NCBI RefSeq assembly: GCF_001039355.2
Contig: NW_019775369.1
Location: 266,278 to 330,277, forward strand
Direction: 5' to 3'
Source: Lingula anatina
Taxonomy: Eukaryota; Brachiopoda; Lingulata; Lingulida; Lingulidae
DNA: 64,000 nucleotides
The notes beneath the pieces are model-generated. The model had not been told where the DNA came from. It was given only the letters and a program-made list of their open reading frames with translations, and made no database searches. Of this stretch, positions 24,660 through 37,390 are shown in pieces. Both the position numbers and the translations under genes were made by a program. Each line of letters begins with the position of its first letter. The stretch's first letter is position 1.

Positions 24660-26595
24660 AGCTTCATGGTACAGATGCCAGGTCCTGTCACCTGTACCTG
24701 AAGTGTTTTTCATCTTTTCTGGAAATTCATTAACAAAACCGCCTACTCCTCACAAACAGGATGCACTGGATTGCACAAATGCAGAGGTATCGCATTTCAA
24801 ACACACGAGGTTAATTCAGGTTAACTTTGCTTTTTATGATAAAATGCCTTACATCTAATTACGGCACCCGCTCATGCGAATAAATAAATAAATTGGTTAA
24901 TAAATTAATTAATTCATTTGTGGGGACGCGAAAACATCTTGATGAAACCTCCGACTCTTGATGGCGGTCTTCATAATCTCTACCAACACCCGTAGTTGAC
25001 TTCACAGCTGTGGTATTATTTAACTACAGGACATGATCAGTAAAATGCGACATATCAGGTTAGTATTAGACACAACCAAGATATGCCACACTTCTTCAGT
25101 TTATACTTCGATGGTTTTCCAAGGACAAACCGTTTAAATATTTCAGGCAAGTTATGTGATCAGAATGCCTTTCAATATAACACTTCATTTATTTCAAAAG
25201 AAAAACATATCATTCAAAGACTGCGTAGCTATTTGCTCTCTGAACAGCGGAGCTGGAGTAGCATATAACATGAAATATTTGGTTGCTGCGGGTTGCACCA
25301 CACGTGTATAACTACAGTTTGGGAAGACGTTTATAGAGAAAGTATTGACATAAATTCACTTCACATTAATAGGAAATCACATGTCCACAATCTCAGCACT
25401 TTAATCAATTCCATTCCATGGAATATCTATTGATTTGCACGTTGGCGCTGACATCAGCGGATGTGTCTTCGAAATTAAGCGTATTTTGACAGCGAAGTAT
25501 TATAAATCTTAATTAGGACAGCTTCCTTTTATTAGGAAACTTAATTTAATTAGAACCTAAGTTATCGACCAAAAGAGCAAAATTACATCTCGCTGTAAAA
25601 GTGTGTTGTACTTGAAGCCGTACAAAGAAGGCGCCAAAATAGGAGGAGTAAAGAGACAAAAGGTTTTCATCCGAGATAAGATCACAGCCAACTGCCAAGG
25701 AAGCCAAAATCAGAAAATAATTAACACCGAATTAACAAAGAAGAGATGATAAGCTGTATAGAAACGTGTTTGTAAGATATACAAACCGAAAATCCGCTTT
25801 GTTTTTCTTACTTAGTACTATTGTGAAGAATGGTGAACAACATAAGTCAGCTGAAATAACAGATTTTTCTTCTTGCTAATGTTTCTTTGATAAATCTCTT
25901 TACGATGTTAATGTTACAACAATTGATGAAGCTTACAGTAAATTTCCTATAATTGTGTCTTTAAAATATTGAACAACACCCGTCTCATCAAACGCCAGCG
26001 CGTGGAACATCCCCCCACTGTCACAACAAGTGACTTGTCACGGTTACCATGGTGTCGTGGTCAGCTGACCTAAAGATGTCAACACCGATGATGATATTAA
26101 TGACGCCCCTTCACGTCGTTCTAAATAAATTATGTAATTCAAAGGTATTATTAATTTACACCGAAGCCTAGTGTGGGAGGTTCAGCACTGCTTCACTGCT
26201 TAAATAGATCGCTGGTTAGTAAACTTTCTCCAAGATAAAAACGACGATTTAAAGCGGGCTAGTTTGCAGCGCTTCGTAGTTTTAATTCGAATGGCAAACA
26301 TCTCTTGGTCCGGAAAAAGAGGAAACATTCACTGTGAAAGAAATTGAAAACATTCGCTGAAGAAGAAAAGTACATCCAAGTAGAGGGGTTAGAAAGGACA
26401 TTACATTAACGCGTTTTGCATTGACCACAGCTGCCATAGACGGTTGCTCCAGTTCATGTCAACCCCTCATTACAGTAACAAAAAAATTAGAAAAGAAAAA
26501 GAAAAGCGTAGCGCAAAATAATAATTAAAAAAAGGTTATCAACGACTTTGAGAGGATTCTAGAATTACCAGTAACTGAAGAATTGTCCAATAACA
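24660..26595. other. Upstream region of the secreted-protein gene; nothing recognised
   Basis: No convincing exon, RNA gene or element was found. An in-frame TAA at 26572-26574, nine codons before the ATG at 26599, limits the reading frame of the first coding exon. Promoter position cannot be read from the sequence. Confidence 0.45.
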
Positions 26596-26598
26596 AAT

Positions 26599-28751
26599 AT
26601 GTGGTATCACAACGCAAACAAGCACCTTATAGTGTTCCATTTGATTTTGAACTGTGGGAAACTAACACATGGGGCTACGGCATCATTAGACCAACCTAGG
26701 TACGAGACGGACCAAGCAAGTCCTGCAAGACAAGGCAGCTCAGTGTGGAGCACGCCGCTAAGGCCTCAAGTGTGGCCTGGGTTTGTTCACCGAGCAGATA
26801 CACTGGATAGAAATAGCCGTCAAACCTATCTACCACAAGGCTATGCACTGGCAGTCAGCGGAAGGTACGACCAGAGGTCTCCTCGCACATATAAAGCGGA
26901 GAACGAAGCAATAAAATACATGTCCTTTGATAAGGTACGTTAAGAATTTAAAAATATTTTTCATATGATGAAAGTTGTTGTGTTATCCGGATATTTTACG
27001 TTTGACGGTGGTTAAGTAAGTTAAGTAATGTTTAGATTGCAAACAGTGTATGGTTCCTTACAAATCTCATAATCATGTTTATGAAATGACAATGGTGTGT
27101 AGAAGACCAGCGTTTTTATCGTTAACTGCCCAAGAATTTGTAGACAGCGTCCTGAATCCTGAATCCTGAATCTCTGAGCACTCATTAGAACTGTTCTGTC
27201 TAATTTGAAACAAAAAAAAAAGACCACCCAAACCCAATATATATACATGTTAAAGTGTCAAAAGATAAAATTGAATGATTTCAAAGTTGTGTTCACTTTT
27301 AAAAAATATATATATGTGTGTGTGTATAAAACAAAGTCCCCAACAGATTCAATTTAAATTTAATTCTCATTTTTACCATGTCTTTACATTCTAAATTGTA
27401 ACGTATGTTCCTGTTAACGTAGGTTCCAGGTCGCTTATTTTTAATTCATATATTGCGTTCTGATATATTTTGTGGCTATTCAGCCATGGTAAATAATACA
27501 TGACTTAAGGATGTTTTTATAAATATTTTAACTGTAACTTGAGGGGCTTTACGTCATGGCTAATACTATGTTACGTATGTTCCCCAGAGAATTTTTTTTC
27601 TGTTACTTACTGAAAATTTATATTGTGATTACATGACAGTTTGACATTCCTCATACATTATTTGGATGACGAATGGAAAATAGTTAATTGAATGCTTATT
27701 TTATGTCAGAAAGGTGTATTTCTCCCTTTTTTTAATATTCTGTGACAAGCAAACTAACATTTAAGTGCTCTCTACAGTAGATTTTCACAAGTTTTGAAAC
27801 GTTGTAGGAGTTAAATCAAAGAACATTACCACTGATGATTGAATTTTAAAAGTGAGTAAAACGTTTCTACAGCTGGACATTTTGCATTTGCGTCAGTAAT
27901 GTATGTTCCTTTTTGGAGTTAGACGCTCGATATATTATTTTTTATTATTCATGGTTTTAGGAGAGTGAAACTTTGATAGAAACTTCTTCTTAGTTCGCAA
28001 TTCTTCATAATTTGCAATCTGTGCACTACATATTTTAAGAGCATGTCTGTGAACTTATTTGTACCTCTATATTGGGTTTGGGGGAGAAAGCCTTCGTGAA
28101 GTACGCGCCAATTTCAGGAAACTCAAGAAATTATGTATCGGAATAATAAAATGGACCTCTAATCAATTAAGCTGTATCTTGGTTTCATTCAACCGCCTGC
28201 ATCTAATAATTTCCTTAGTATACAATATATAGATGAAGGTAGAAAGGAAACGGGAGAGGAAACTGGGGAGACATTAATCGGGCACATATACAACGCATTG
28301 TATATATATCCACATACAGAATAAGTGCGTATCCCAATCAATGCCAAAATTAAGAGAAATATTGGAACTGTCCAGATAGCTGAGAAAATGTTAAGTGTAG
28401 TCTTCAAGAGCCAATGAACCTCTCTGGCGTCCCTCACCTTGGCAACATTTCCTCTCCCCAAACAGCGTCCCATGACCCACTTCTTCTCCCCAACATCGTC
28501 CCATGACCTACTTCTCCCCAACAGCGTCCCATGACCCACTTCTTCTCTATAACAGCGTCCCATGACCCACTTCTTCTCCCCAACATCGTCCCATGACCCA
28601 CTTCTTCTCCCCAACAGCGTCCCATGACCCACTTCTTCTCCCCAACAGCGTCCCATGACCCACTTCTTCTCCATAACGACTTCCCATGACCAACAACTCC
28701 CTGGCAGTGGCAGCGACATAAGACCCAGTTTAAAAATCATCATCAAAATAC

Positions 28752-28830
<79 letters not shown>

Positions 28831-31800
28831 AGGATCATCCCAAAGACAAATTTGGAACTCCAGACTTCGATCTTCATGGAGCCCGAGGAGGTTTTTTAAG
28901 CGGATTACAAAGGGCGTTTGGGAGCTCCGTAAGGAAAATGTTTGACTCAGTCGGACTTGAAGAACAAGCCAAAAAGCCGCCAATTTCCTTCTTGCAGCCT
29001 CTGGTGAGTTTTTGAATATACCATTAAAGTGATACAAAGAGCCCAGATTATGATTTAATGTTCAGGCCTATGTGTTGTCGATGCTTTAAAGTTTAACAGT
29101 ATAGCTTAGGGCAATAGAAATGATAGAAGAAAAGCCCTCGCTATGTATAGCCCATGAAAGTAGTATCAACTTAACCATATGTCACAAATCACCACCTGTA
29201 ACGACTTTATGTTCATAAGATGAATGAAAATGTATACTCGCGGATTTTCATGAGAACTGTCCATGAAGTCTGTATTGTCACTGTTGTTTTATTACTGGGG
29301 GTTAAACATGTTCAAGAAAAAGTCTGGATGACGTCACTGGACGACCAATCCAGTGCATTGCATATATAACTGGAGGATAAGCGCTTGTAGCTGCCTAATT
29401 TGCTACTGTGTAGCTGTTTAATAACCGTTGTTCAGCATTTATATCATGATGTAACTATGTCGGTAGTTTATTACATGACAGTCTGTCCGTTAATAATATC
29501 TGCATGAACTTTATTAGGGGTGAGAACAATGGTATATCTAAAGTGCTATAACGTCGTCATGATATTAGCACGCAATGAGATTAAGACTGGGTGCCCATAC
29601 CTAGATCAATCTAACAGAATCGATCCAACTCAAAGGGATTCTCGCTAAATTGCTTTCGGCTTAAGCGGCTTAGATGTCTGACACGCCTACTGAAGCTGCT
29701 AAACGATAATTAATGACACCTAGCAGCTAGCTTCAGTAGGCGTGACAGACACCTAAGCCCCTTAAGTTGATTGCAATCTAGCGAGAATCCCCTTGGAGAT
29801 AGATCGATGCTCAGTGAGTACGACAGGGTCTGGGAATGGTCCCTTATATAAGTAGAGGAATAGATTGCTTAAAAGGCCAGATGCACTAAAGGTAAGGTTG
29901 TGATTGATTGAATTGGCCTCTTAGAAAAGATCTTCGGAATCATCTCTTCTCCTTGGCACATCAGAAATAGTGCTGTGACATTTTCAGTAGCTATAAAGCC
30001 CTTGATATTTCTCTAGGTGTAGATTGGGGGCTGAAACAACGTCCCCTGTTTAAAGGTCAGGATATTTAATAGAGGCTTTTCCACGGTCACGTGACTTCCN
30101 AAAATTTAAAAATATTTTTCATATGATGAAAGTTGTTGTGTTATCCGGATATTTTACGTTTGACGGTGGTTAAGTAAGTTAAGTAATGTTTAGATTGCAA
30201 ACAGTGTATGGTACGTTCCTTACAAATCTCATAATCATGTTTATGAAATGACAATGGTGTGCAGAAGACCAGCGTTTTTATCGTTAACTGCCCAAGAATT
30301 TGTAGACAGCGTCCTGAATCCTGTCGTTCTCTGAGCACTCATTAGAACTGTTCTGTCTAATTTGAAACAAAAAAAAAAAAAAAAAAAAAAAGACCACCCA
30401 AACCCAATATATATACATGTTAAAGTGTCAAAAGATAAAATTGAATGAATTCAAAGTTGTGTTCACTTTTAAAAAATATATATATGTGTGTGTGTATAAA
30501 ACAAAGTCCCCAACAGACTCAATTTAAATTTAATTCTCATTTTTACCATGTCTTTACATTCTGTAAAGGGCCTAAATTGTAACGTATGTTCCGGTTAACG
30601 TAGGTTCCAGGTCGCTTATTTTTAATTCATATATTGCGTTCTGATATATTTTGTGGCTATTCAGCCATGGTAAATAATACATGACTTAAGGATGTTTTTA
30701 TAAATATTTTAACTGTAACTTGAGGGGCTTTACGTCATGGCTAATACTATGTTACGTATGTTCCCCAGAGAATTTTTTTCTGTTACTTACTGAAAATTTA
30801 TATTGTGATTACATGACAGTTTGACATTCCTCATACATTATTTGGATGACGAATGGAAAATAGTTAATTGAATGCTTATTTTATGTCAGAAAGGTGTATT
30901 TCTCCCTTTTTTAATATTCTGTGACAAGCAAACTAACATTTAAGTGCTCTCTACAGTAGATTTTCACAAGTTTTGAAACGTTGTAGGAGTTAAATCAAAG
31001 AACATTACCACTGATGATTGAATTTTAAAAGTGAGTAAAACGTTTCTACAGCTGGACATTTTGCATTTGCGTCAGTAACGTATGTTCCTTTTTGGAGTTA
31101 GACGCTCGATGTATTATTTTTTATTATTCATGGTTTTAGGAGAGTGAAACTTTGATACAAACTTCTTCTTAGTTCGCAATTCTTCATAATTTGCAATCTG
31201 TGCACTACATATTTTAAGAGCAACTCTGTGAACTTATTTGTACCTCTATATTGGGTTTGGGTGAGAAAGCCTTCGTGAAGTACGCGCCAATTTCAGGAAA
31301 CTCAAGAAATTACTTATCAGAATAATAAAATGGACCTCTAATCAATTAAGCTGTATCTTGGTTTCATTCAACCGCCTGCATCTAATAATTTCCTTAGTAT
31401 ACAATATATAGAAGAAGGTAGAAAGGAAACGGGAGAGGAAACTGGGGAGACATTAATCGGGCACATATACAACACATTGTATAGATATCCACATACAGAA
31501 TAAGTGCGTATCCCAATCAATGCCAAAATTAAGAGAAATATTGGAACTGTTCAGATAGCTGAGAAAATATTAAGTGTAGTCTTCAAGAGCCAATGAACCT
31601 CTCTGGCGTCCCTCACTTTGGCAGCATTTCCTTTCCCCAAACAGCGTCCCATGACCCACTTCTTCTCCCCAACAGCGTCCCATGACCTACTTCTTCTCCC
31701 CAACAGCGTCCCATGACCTACTTCTTCTCCCCAACAGCGTCCCATGACCTACTTCTTCTCCCCAACAGCGTCCCATGACCTACTTCTTCTCCCCAACAGC

Positions 31801-31902
31801 GTCCCATGACCCACTTCTTCTCCCTTACAACGTCCCATGACCTACAACTCCCTGGCAGTGGCAGCGCCATAAGGCCCAGTTTAAAAGTCATAATCAAAAT
31901 AC

Positions 31903-31949
<47 letters not shown>

Positions 31950-34900
31950 ATAAGGATCATCCCAAAGACAAGTTTGGAACTCCAGACTTCGATCTTCAAG
32001 GAGCCCGAGGAGGTTTTTTAAGCGGATTACACAGAGCGTTTGGGAGCTCCGTAAGGAAAATGTTTGATTCAGTCGGACTTGAAGAGCAAGCCAAAAATCC
32101 GCCAATTTCCTTCTTGCAGCCTTTGGTGAGTTTTTGAATGTACCATTAAATTGATACATCGAGCCAAGATTATGACTTAATGTTTAGTTTACATCAATCA
32201 GTTAATGTTTAACAATATAGCTTAGGACAATAGAAATGATAAAAGAAAAGTCCTCGCTATCTATAGCTTGTAAAAGTGGTATCGACTTTCCCATCTGTCA
32301 GAAACTACCACCAATAACAACTTGATGTCAATAAGATGAATGAAAATGTAAACTGGCGGATTTTAATGAGAATTGTTCATGAAGTCGGTATTGTCACTGT
32401 TAAGTATTATTACTATGGGTTAAGCACGTTGAAGAAAAAGTCTGGATGACGTCACTGGACGACCAATTCAGTGCATTGTATATTTAACTGGATGATGAAT
32501 TATTTTAGCTGCCTAATTTGCTACCGTGGAGCTGTTTATTAAGTTCGATCTCTGACACCGTTGTTCAGCATTTATATCATGATATAACTATATCGGTAGT
32601 TTATTACATGACAGTCTGTCCGTTAATAATGTCTGCATAAACTTTATTAGGGGTGAGAACAATGGTAGTTCTAAAGTGCTATAACGCCGTCATGATATTA
32701 GCACGCAATGAGATTAAGACTGGGTGCCCATACCTAGATCAATCTAACAGAATCGATCCAACTCAAAGGGATTCTCGCTAAATTGCTTTCAGCTTAAGCG
32801 GCTTAGATGTCTGACACGCCTACTGAAGCTGCTAAACGATAATTAATGACACCTAGCAGCTAGCTTCAGTAGGCGTGACAGACACCTAAGCCCCTTAAGT
32901 TGATTGCAATCTAGCGAGAATCCCCTTGGAGATAGATCGATGCACAGTGAGTACGACAGGGTCTGGGAATGGTCCCTTATATAAGTAGAGGAATAGATTA
33001 CTTAAAAGACCAGATGCACTAAAGGTAAGGTTGTGATTGATTGAATTGGCCTCTTAAAAAAGATCTTCGGAATTATCTCTTCTCCTTGGCACATCAGAAA
33101 TAGTGCTGTGACATTTTCAGTAGCTATAAAGCCCTTGATATTTCTCTAGGTGTAGATTGGGGGCTGAAACAACGTCCCCTGTTTAAAGGTCAGGATATTT
33201 AATTCACAAATTCCCGTAATTTGTGTTTGAGGACGCCATCATTACCATTCTCTCTATCAGATTAATACTGATGAAGTGTCGATGTGGAAGTTAACTCCCA
33301 CACAACACCGACCTTTAATAGCACTTAAAGGTACTTCACAAAGGGTAACAAACAAACAGGCGTATTGATTGACAGTTTGCTGTGATTAAGCAGAGTAGCG
33401 GGTGTATGGAAGAGGCGCTACTCCCTGTAGAACATAATGCTTCTTCCGGTAGAACTTTTCAAATAGGAAACACTGTGATGTTAGTAAAGTGCAAACCCAT
33501 TAACTACCAGTCTTGTATCTGAAGAGTTGAACTCTGGTGGTTTGCTATGATACGCATACCCGATCAGGGTTGAGCATCTCTATGAGAGCTGTTCTCCAGC
33601 GGGCATGCTGTGAACGCTTTCTTATTTTTCTAAATCAGTGGGTAAACATGAACATTTGAAAGCATATTAAAACACGGTGGACACTGTAACGAAGTTCATA
33701 TTACAGATTAAATAAATCTATAGTGTTGATTTCATTGCATCATGTCTCTTACTTGTTCTCTACTATTGTCGGTACCTTTTAACTACTGATACAAAACGTT
33801 TATTTATGTTCGCATTTAGTGCATTCAGAACAGCGAGACTAACAGATCCGCAGATCAAATATGGCCGACCCACTTGAACGCTTGTTGCGTAATCCCTGCA
33901 GGATATCTATTCAGTGTCTTATCGGGAATTAATCGGCAAGCTTTTAGTGGGTCGCCATATTTGCGCTCATTCTGAACAAATGATCCGCGGACAAACTGAT
34001 CCGCCGACTAAAAATGGCCAACCCTACTTAAAAGCAAGCCGCCTAACCCCTTAAAGGTAACCCCGCCTCCACACGCGCCTTTGAACAGATTAAATCTCGG
34101 CTCAGCGGTTTAGTTGCCAGGCCCCTGCAGCGACGGCGCTTGGAGGCGGGGAGACCATCAGGGGTTATATGGCTTGCTTTTCAGAAGGGTCGGCCATTTT
34201 TAGTCCGTGGATCTGTCAGGCCGCATTCAGAACCAGTTGATCCGCAGACTAACTAAGCCACGGATCAAATATGGTGCGCACTTGACTATGGATTGCGCGC
34301 CAGCCCAGCAGGAACAGACCTATTAAATCTCGGCACGCTTTCAAGTGGGTCGCGCCGTATTTATTGCGCGGACAAGTTAGTTCGCGGATCAACTGGTTCT
34401 AAATCATCTTTTATCCGCAGATCAACTTGCTGTGAATGCGCTCTGTTATTCCCCAGGCACGTGTCACGGTCAGCGTAGACGGTAGCCAGGTGTTTGGTAG
34501 ATCCTCGGTGTGGAAGACCGCCCTGGCTGCCTCCCCTATGATGTCCGCCTATGACGCCCTCCTCCAGGCAAAGATCCTGTACGACTTCACCCACCCCGAG
34601 AACACCACTACCAACCCGTTCCGTGTCATCCTAGAACCGTCCATGAAGAGACAATGCTACATCGTTAAACAAGTCGGGGACGTGTCGACCACGCCGCTGT
34701 TCCAATGGTCACTTACGGTTATCAGTAGGTCAAAAGAGGTAATAGGACAAATGATCAGTTTGGGGTGGGAGGTGGACTAAATTTAGACAACACCAACATT
34801 GAAATGTTTCATCTACAGATTCTATGACCAATCCTTACCGTAACAACATTTTATTTCTTACTTAACGGTTGATATGACCCTATCGTCCGTTCTTGACTAG

Positions 34901-35325
34901 AGATAACTGAAAAGCACATGCTTCCTTTGTATTCTTACTTCGGATAAAACTTAAATTTGAAATTAGATTTAAATTATTTACTCCATTATTCAAAACGGTT
35001 GTGATACATGTTCGGCACTAAAACAAGTGCGTATAAACTCTTTCTCCAGAACAGGAGTGATTCAAACAAATCCTCTTAAATTTTCCTTTAATTTATGGTT
35101 TCAAATTTATAAAATTTAACACAGATATAGTAACTTTGAAGCCAAAGCATGATGCGTTTTTATTTCTGCATTTTCACATATTTTCTGTTATTTTTTTCTG
35201 TTATTTTTTTTTCTTTCCAGGTCCTCATTTCTGGGCCCTGTGTCCCGTCGAAGAAGCGGGTTGTTGTGCTGCCTGGGTTTAGCATACGGCTCGACTATGC
35301 TCCTATTCCAAGATTCTTTTTCTGA
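26599..35325 (+). CDS. Unrecognised, probably secreted 297-aa protein (four exons)
   Basis: Coding exons are 26599-26934, 28833-29003, 34457-34738 and 35221-35325. All junctions are phase 0, with strong donors (AAG-GTACGT, CTG-GTGAGT) and a TGA stop. The N-terminus (MWYHNANKHLIVFHLILNCG...) looks like a signal peptide. Residues ~28-165 are polar and probably disordered. The last ~130 residues (from ARVTVSVDGS through YDALLQAKI, QCYIVKQVG and FQWSLTV to LPGFSIRLDY) look beta-rich and loosely recall the DUF4430 domain at the C-end of intrinsic factor and transcobalamin; that resemblance is weak. Between alleles, exons 3-4 change mainly at synonymous sites, which supports real coding. The model crosses joined haplotype blocks, so intron lengths are not reliable. 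It converges on the chitin synthase gene. Confidence 0.72.
28462..28690. repeat. 31-bp minisatellite in intron 1 of the secreted-protein gene
   Basis: About seven units of CAGCGTCCCATGACCCACTT plus CTTCTCCCCAA in tandem, one with a 3-bp deletion and two with CATCGT variants. The allele at 31642-31840 has about six more uniform units. The minus-strand open frame reading MGRCWGEEVGH repeatedly is a by-product. Confidence 0.9.
28757..28830. repeat. (ATT)n microsatellite abutting a splice acceptor
   Basis: About 24 ATT units with one interruption. It ends only 2 bp before the AG of the exon-2 acceptor (28831-28832) and so takes the place of the polypyrimidine tract. The allele has about 15 units (31902-31947). 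Confidence 0.9.
29010..29580. other. Intron sequence, nothing recognised
   Basis: Part of intron 2 of the secreted-protein gene, matched by 32132-32710 in the other allele with scattered substitutions. No element or exon was seen. Confidence 0.5.
29584..29844. mobile_element. TA-flanked fold-back MITE, copy 3
   Basis: Same ends and fold-back centre as 2033-2304, with TA at 29582-29583 and 29845-29846. It lies in intron 2 of the secreted-protein gene. The allelic copy is at 32717-32977, so the insertion predates the two haplotypes. Confidence 0.75.
31642..31840. repeat. 31-bp minisatellite, second allele
   Basis: About six tandem units, mostly with CCTACTTC in place of CCCACTTC. Repeat number and unit sequence differ from the allele at 28462-28690. 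Confidence 0.9.
31955..32125 (+). CDS. Allelic copy of exon 2 of the secreted-protein gene
   Basis: Same length (171 bp, 57 codons), same phase, same AG acceptor after an ATT microsatellite and same GTGAGT donor as 28833-29003. Differences are His to Gln, Gln to His and Lys to Asn plus several silent changes. It lies in the block 30101-33202 that repeats 26944-30069 after the N at 30100, so it is treated as the other haplotype. Exon 1 is not present in this block. Confidence 0.75.
32717..32977. mobile_element. TA-flanked fold-back MITE, allele of copy 3
   Basis: Nearly identical to 29584-29844, with TA at 32715-32716 and 32978-32979. Confidence 0.75.
33203..33820. other. Intron 2 remainder, nothing recognised
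   Basis: Sequence before the GATCCGC-type MITE cluster. From about 33640 it is repeated in the other haplotype block starting near 42927. No exon was seen. Confidence 0.45.
33821..34439. mobile_element. Cluster of GCATTCAGAA/GATCCGC inverted-repeat MITEs
   Basis: Runs from GCATTCAGAACAGCGAG to CTTGCTGTGAATGC, with repeated inverted words GATCCGCNGA, ATATGGCCGACCCACTT and their complements. It looks like two or more related elements joined or nested. A separate copy is at 53321-53487 and an allelic copy at about 43111-43729. The right end stops 17 bp before exon 3 of the secreted-protein gene. Confidence 0.65.
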
Positions 35326-36010
35326 ACTTTATCAGCTATATTCTTGATATTGCGAAAGCGACTCCGCAAAAATATCATATTGTTAGTCAGGAAGTCGCAC
35401 TTCAGTAATTCAAATATTTAAGTCAAATATACAGTTAGTTTTTAAGGCCTTTTGGGTCGCCGCCAGATATTTGAAATTCAGGTGATCAGGACGCTATGCC
35501 TCTGGTCCAAATTTACCTCAGGTGACGTACCAATCTTTCCTTCGCTACCCAAGATCAAAGTGACCAGCCTCTCGGCAAACACGGAGCGTTAACATAACGT
35601 TACCATAACGTTATTTGGTTATGTAAACATTATGGAAACGTTAAAATAACGTTATGTGCTGGGTGGCCTGCCTGTCAAGCCACCGTTACCACAGCTTTCG
35701 ATAATAGTCTGGGAACGGTCTGGGACGAGGCTTAGAGAGGAGCTTGGAGCACCCTGTTCATCACACGCCACCCTCGAAGATGTCCGAAATAATTAAGCCA
35801 TGTTGGTTAGATACTACATGTAGCTGAGAGNGCACTTGACTATGGATTGCGCGCCAGCCCAGCAGGAACAGACCTATTAAATCTCGGCACGCTTTCAAGT
35901 GGGTCGCGCCGTATTTATTGCGCGGACAAGTTAGTTCGCGGATCAACTGGTTCTAAATCATCTTTTATCCGCAGATCAACTTGCTGTGAATGCGCTCTGT
36001 TATTCCCCAG

Positions 36011-36879
36011 GCACGTGTCACGGTCAGCGTAGACGGTAGCCAGGTGTTTGGTAGATCCTCGGTGTGGAAGACCGCCCTGGCTGCCTCCCCTATGATGTCC
36101 GCCTATGACGCCCTCCTCCAGGCAAAGATCCTGTACGACTTCACCCACCCCGAGAACACCACTACCAACCCGTTCCGTGTCATCCTAGAACCGTCCATGA
36201 AGAGACAATGCTACATCGTTAAACAAGTCGGGGACGTGTCGACCACGCCGCTGTTCCAATGGTCACTTACGGTTATCAGTAGGTCAAAAGAGGTAATAGG
36301 ACAAATGATCAGTTTGGGGTGGGAGGTGGACTAAATTTAGACAACACCAACATTGAAATGTTTCATCTACAGATTCTATGACCAATCCTTACCGTAACAA
36401 CATTTTATTTCTTACTTAACGGTTGATATGACCCTATCGTCCGTTCTTGACTAGAGATAACTGAAAAGCACATGCTTCCTTTGTATTCTTACTTCGGATA
36501 AAACTTAAATTTGAAATTAGATTTAAATTATTTACTCCATTATTCAAAACGGTTGTGATACATGTTCGGCACTAAAACAAGTGCGTATAAACTCTTTCTC
36601 CAGAACAGGAGTGATTCAAACAAATCCTCTTAAATTTTCCTTTAATTTATGGTTTCAAATTTATAAAATTTAACACAGATATAGTAACTTTGAAGCCAAA
36701 GCATGATGCGTTTTTATTTCTGCATTTTCACATATTTTCTGTTATTTTTTTCTGTTATTTTTTTTTCTTTCCAGGTCCTCATTTCTGGGCCCTGTGTCCC
36801 GTCGAAGAAGCGGGTTGTTGTGCTGCCTGGGTTTAGCATACGGCTCGACTATGCTCCTATTCCAAGATTCTTTTTCTGA
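36011..36879 (+). pseudogene. Duplicate of exons 3-4 of the secreted-protein gene (contig overlap)
   Basis: Exons 36011-36292 and 36775-36879 repeat 34457-34738 and 35221-35325 at a constant offset of 1,554 bp, inside a 1,553-bp block in which no difference was noticed, across the N at 35831. The true allele at 43747-44615 differs at many sites, so an unchanged copy next door is best explained by an unmerged contig overlap and not by a gene duplication. Confidence 0.8.
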
Positions 36880-37390
36880 ACTTTATCAGCTATATTCTTG
36901 ATATTGCGAAAGCGACTCCGCAAAAATATCATATTGTTAGTCAGGAAGTCGCACTTCAGTAATTCAAATATTTAAGTCAAATATACAGTTAGTTTTTAAG
37001 GCCTTTTGGGTCGCCGCCAGATATTTGAAATTCAGGTGATCAGGACGCTATGCCTCTGGTCCAAATTTACCTCAGGTGACGTACCAATCTTTCCTTCGCT
37101 ACCCAAGATCAAAGTGACCAGCCTCTCGGCAAACACGGAGCGTTAACATAACGTTACCATAACGTTATTTGGTTATGTAAACATTATGGAAACGTTAAAA
37201 TAACGTTATGTGCTGGGTGGCCTGCCTGTCAAGCCACCGTTACCACAGCTTTCGATAATAGTCTGGGAACGGTCTGGGACGAGGCTTAGAGAGGAGCTTG
37301 GAGCACCCTGTTCATCACACGCCACCCTCGAAGATGTCCGAAATAATTAAGCCATGTTGGTTAGATACTACATGTAGCTGAGAGCACTTA

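Noticed and set aside
28462-28690. CRISPR-like regular array
   Set aside because: Units are contiguous with no spacers, in an intron of a eukaryotic gene: a minisatellite.
28189-29037. 282-codon minus-strand frame with Asn and GRCWGEEVGH repeats
   Set aside because: It is the antisense reading of exon 2, an ATT microsatellite and a 31-bp minisatellite. The plus strand has matching splice sites and mostly silent allelic changes at exon 2 ends.
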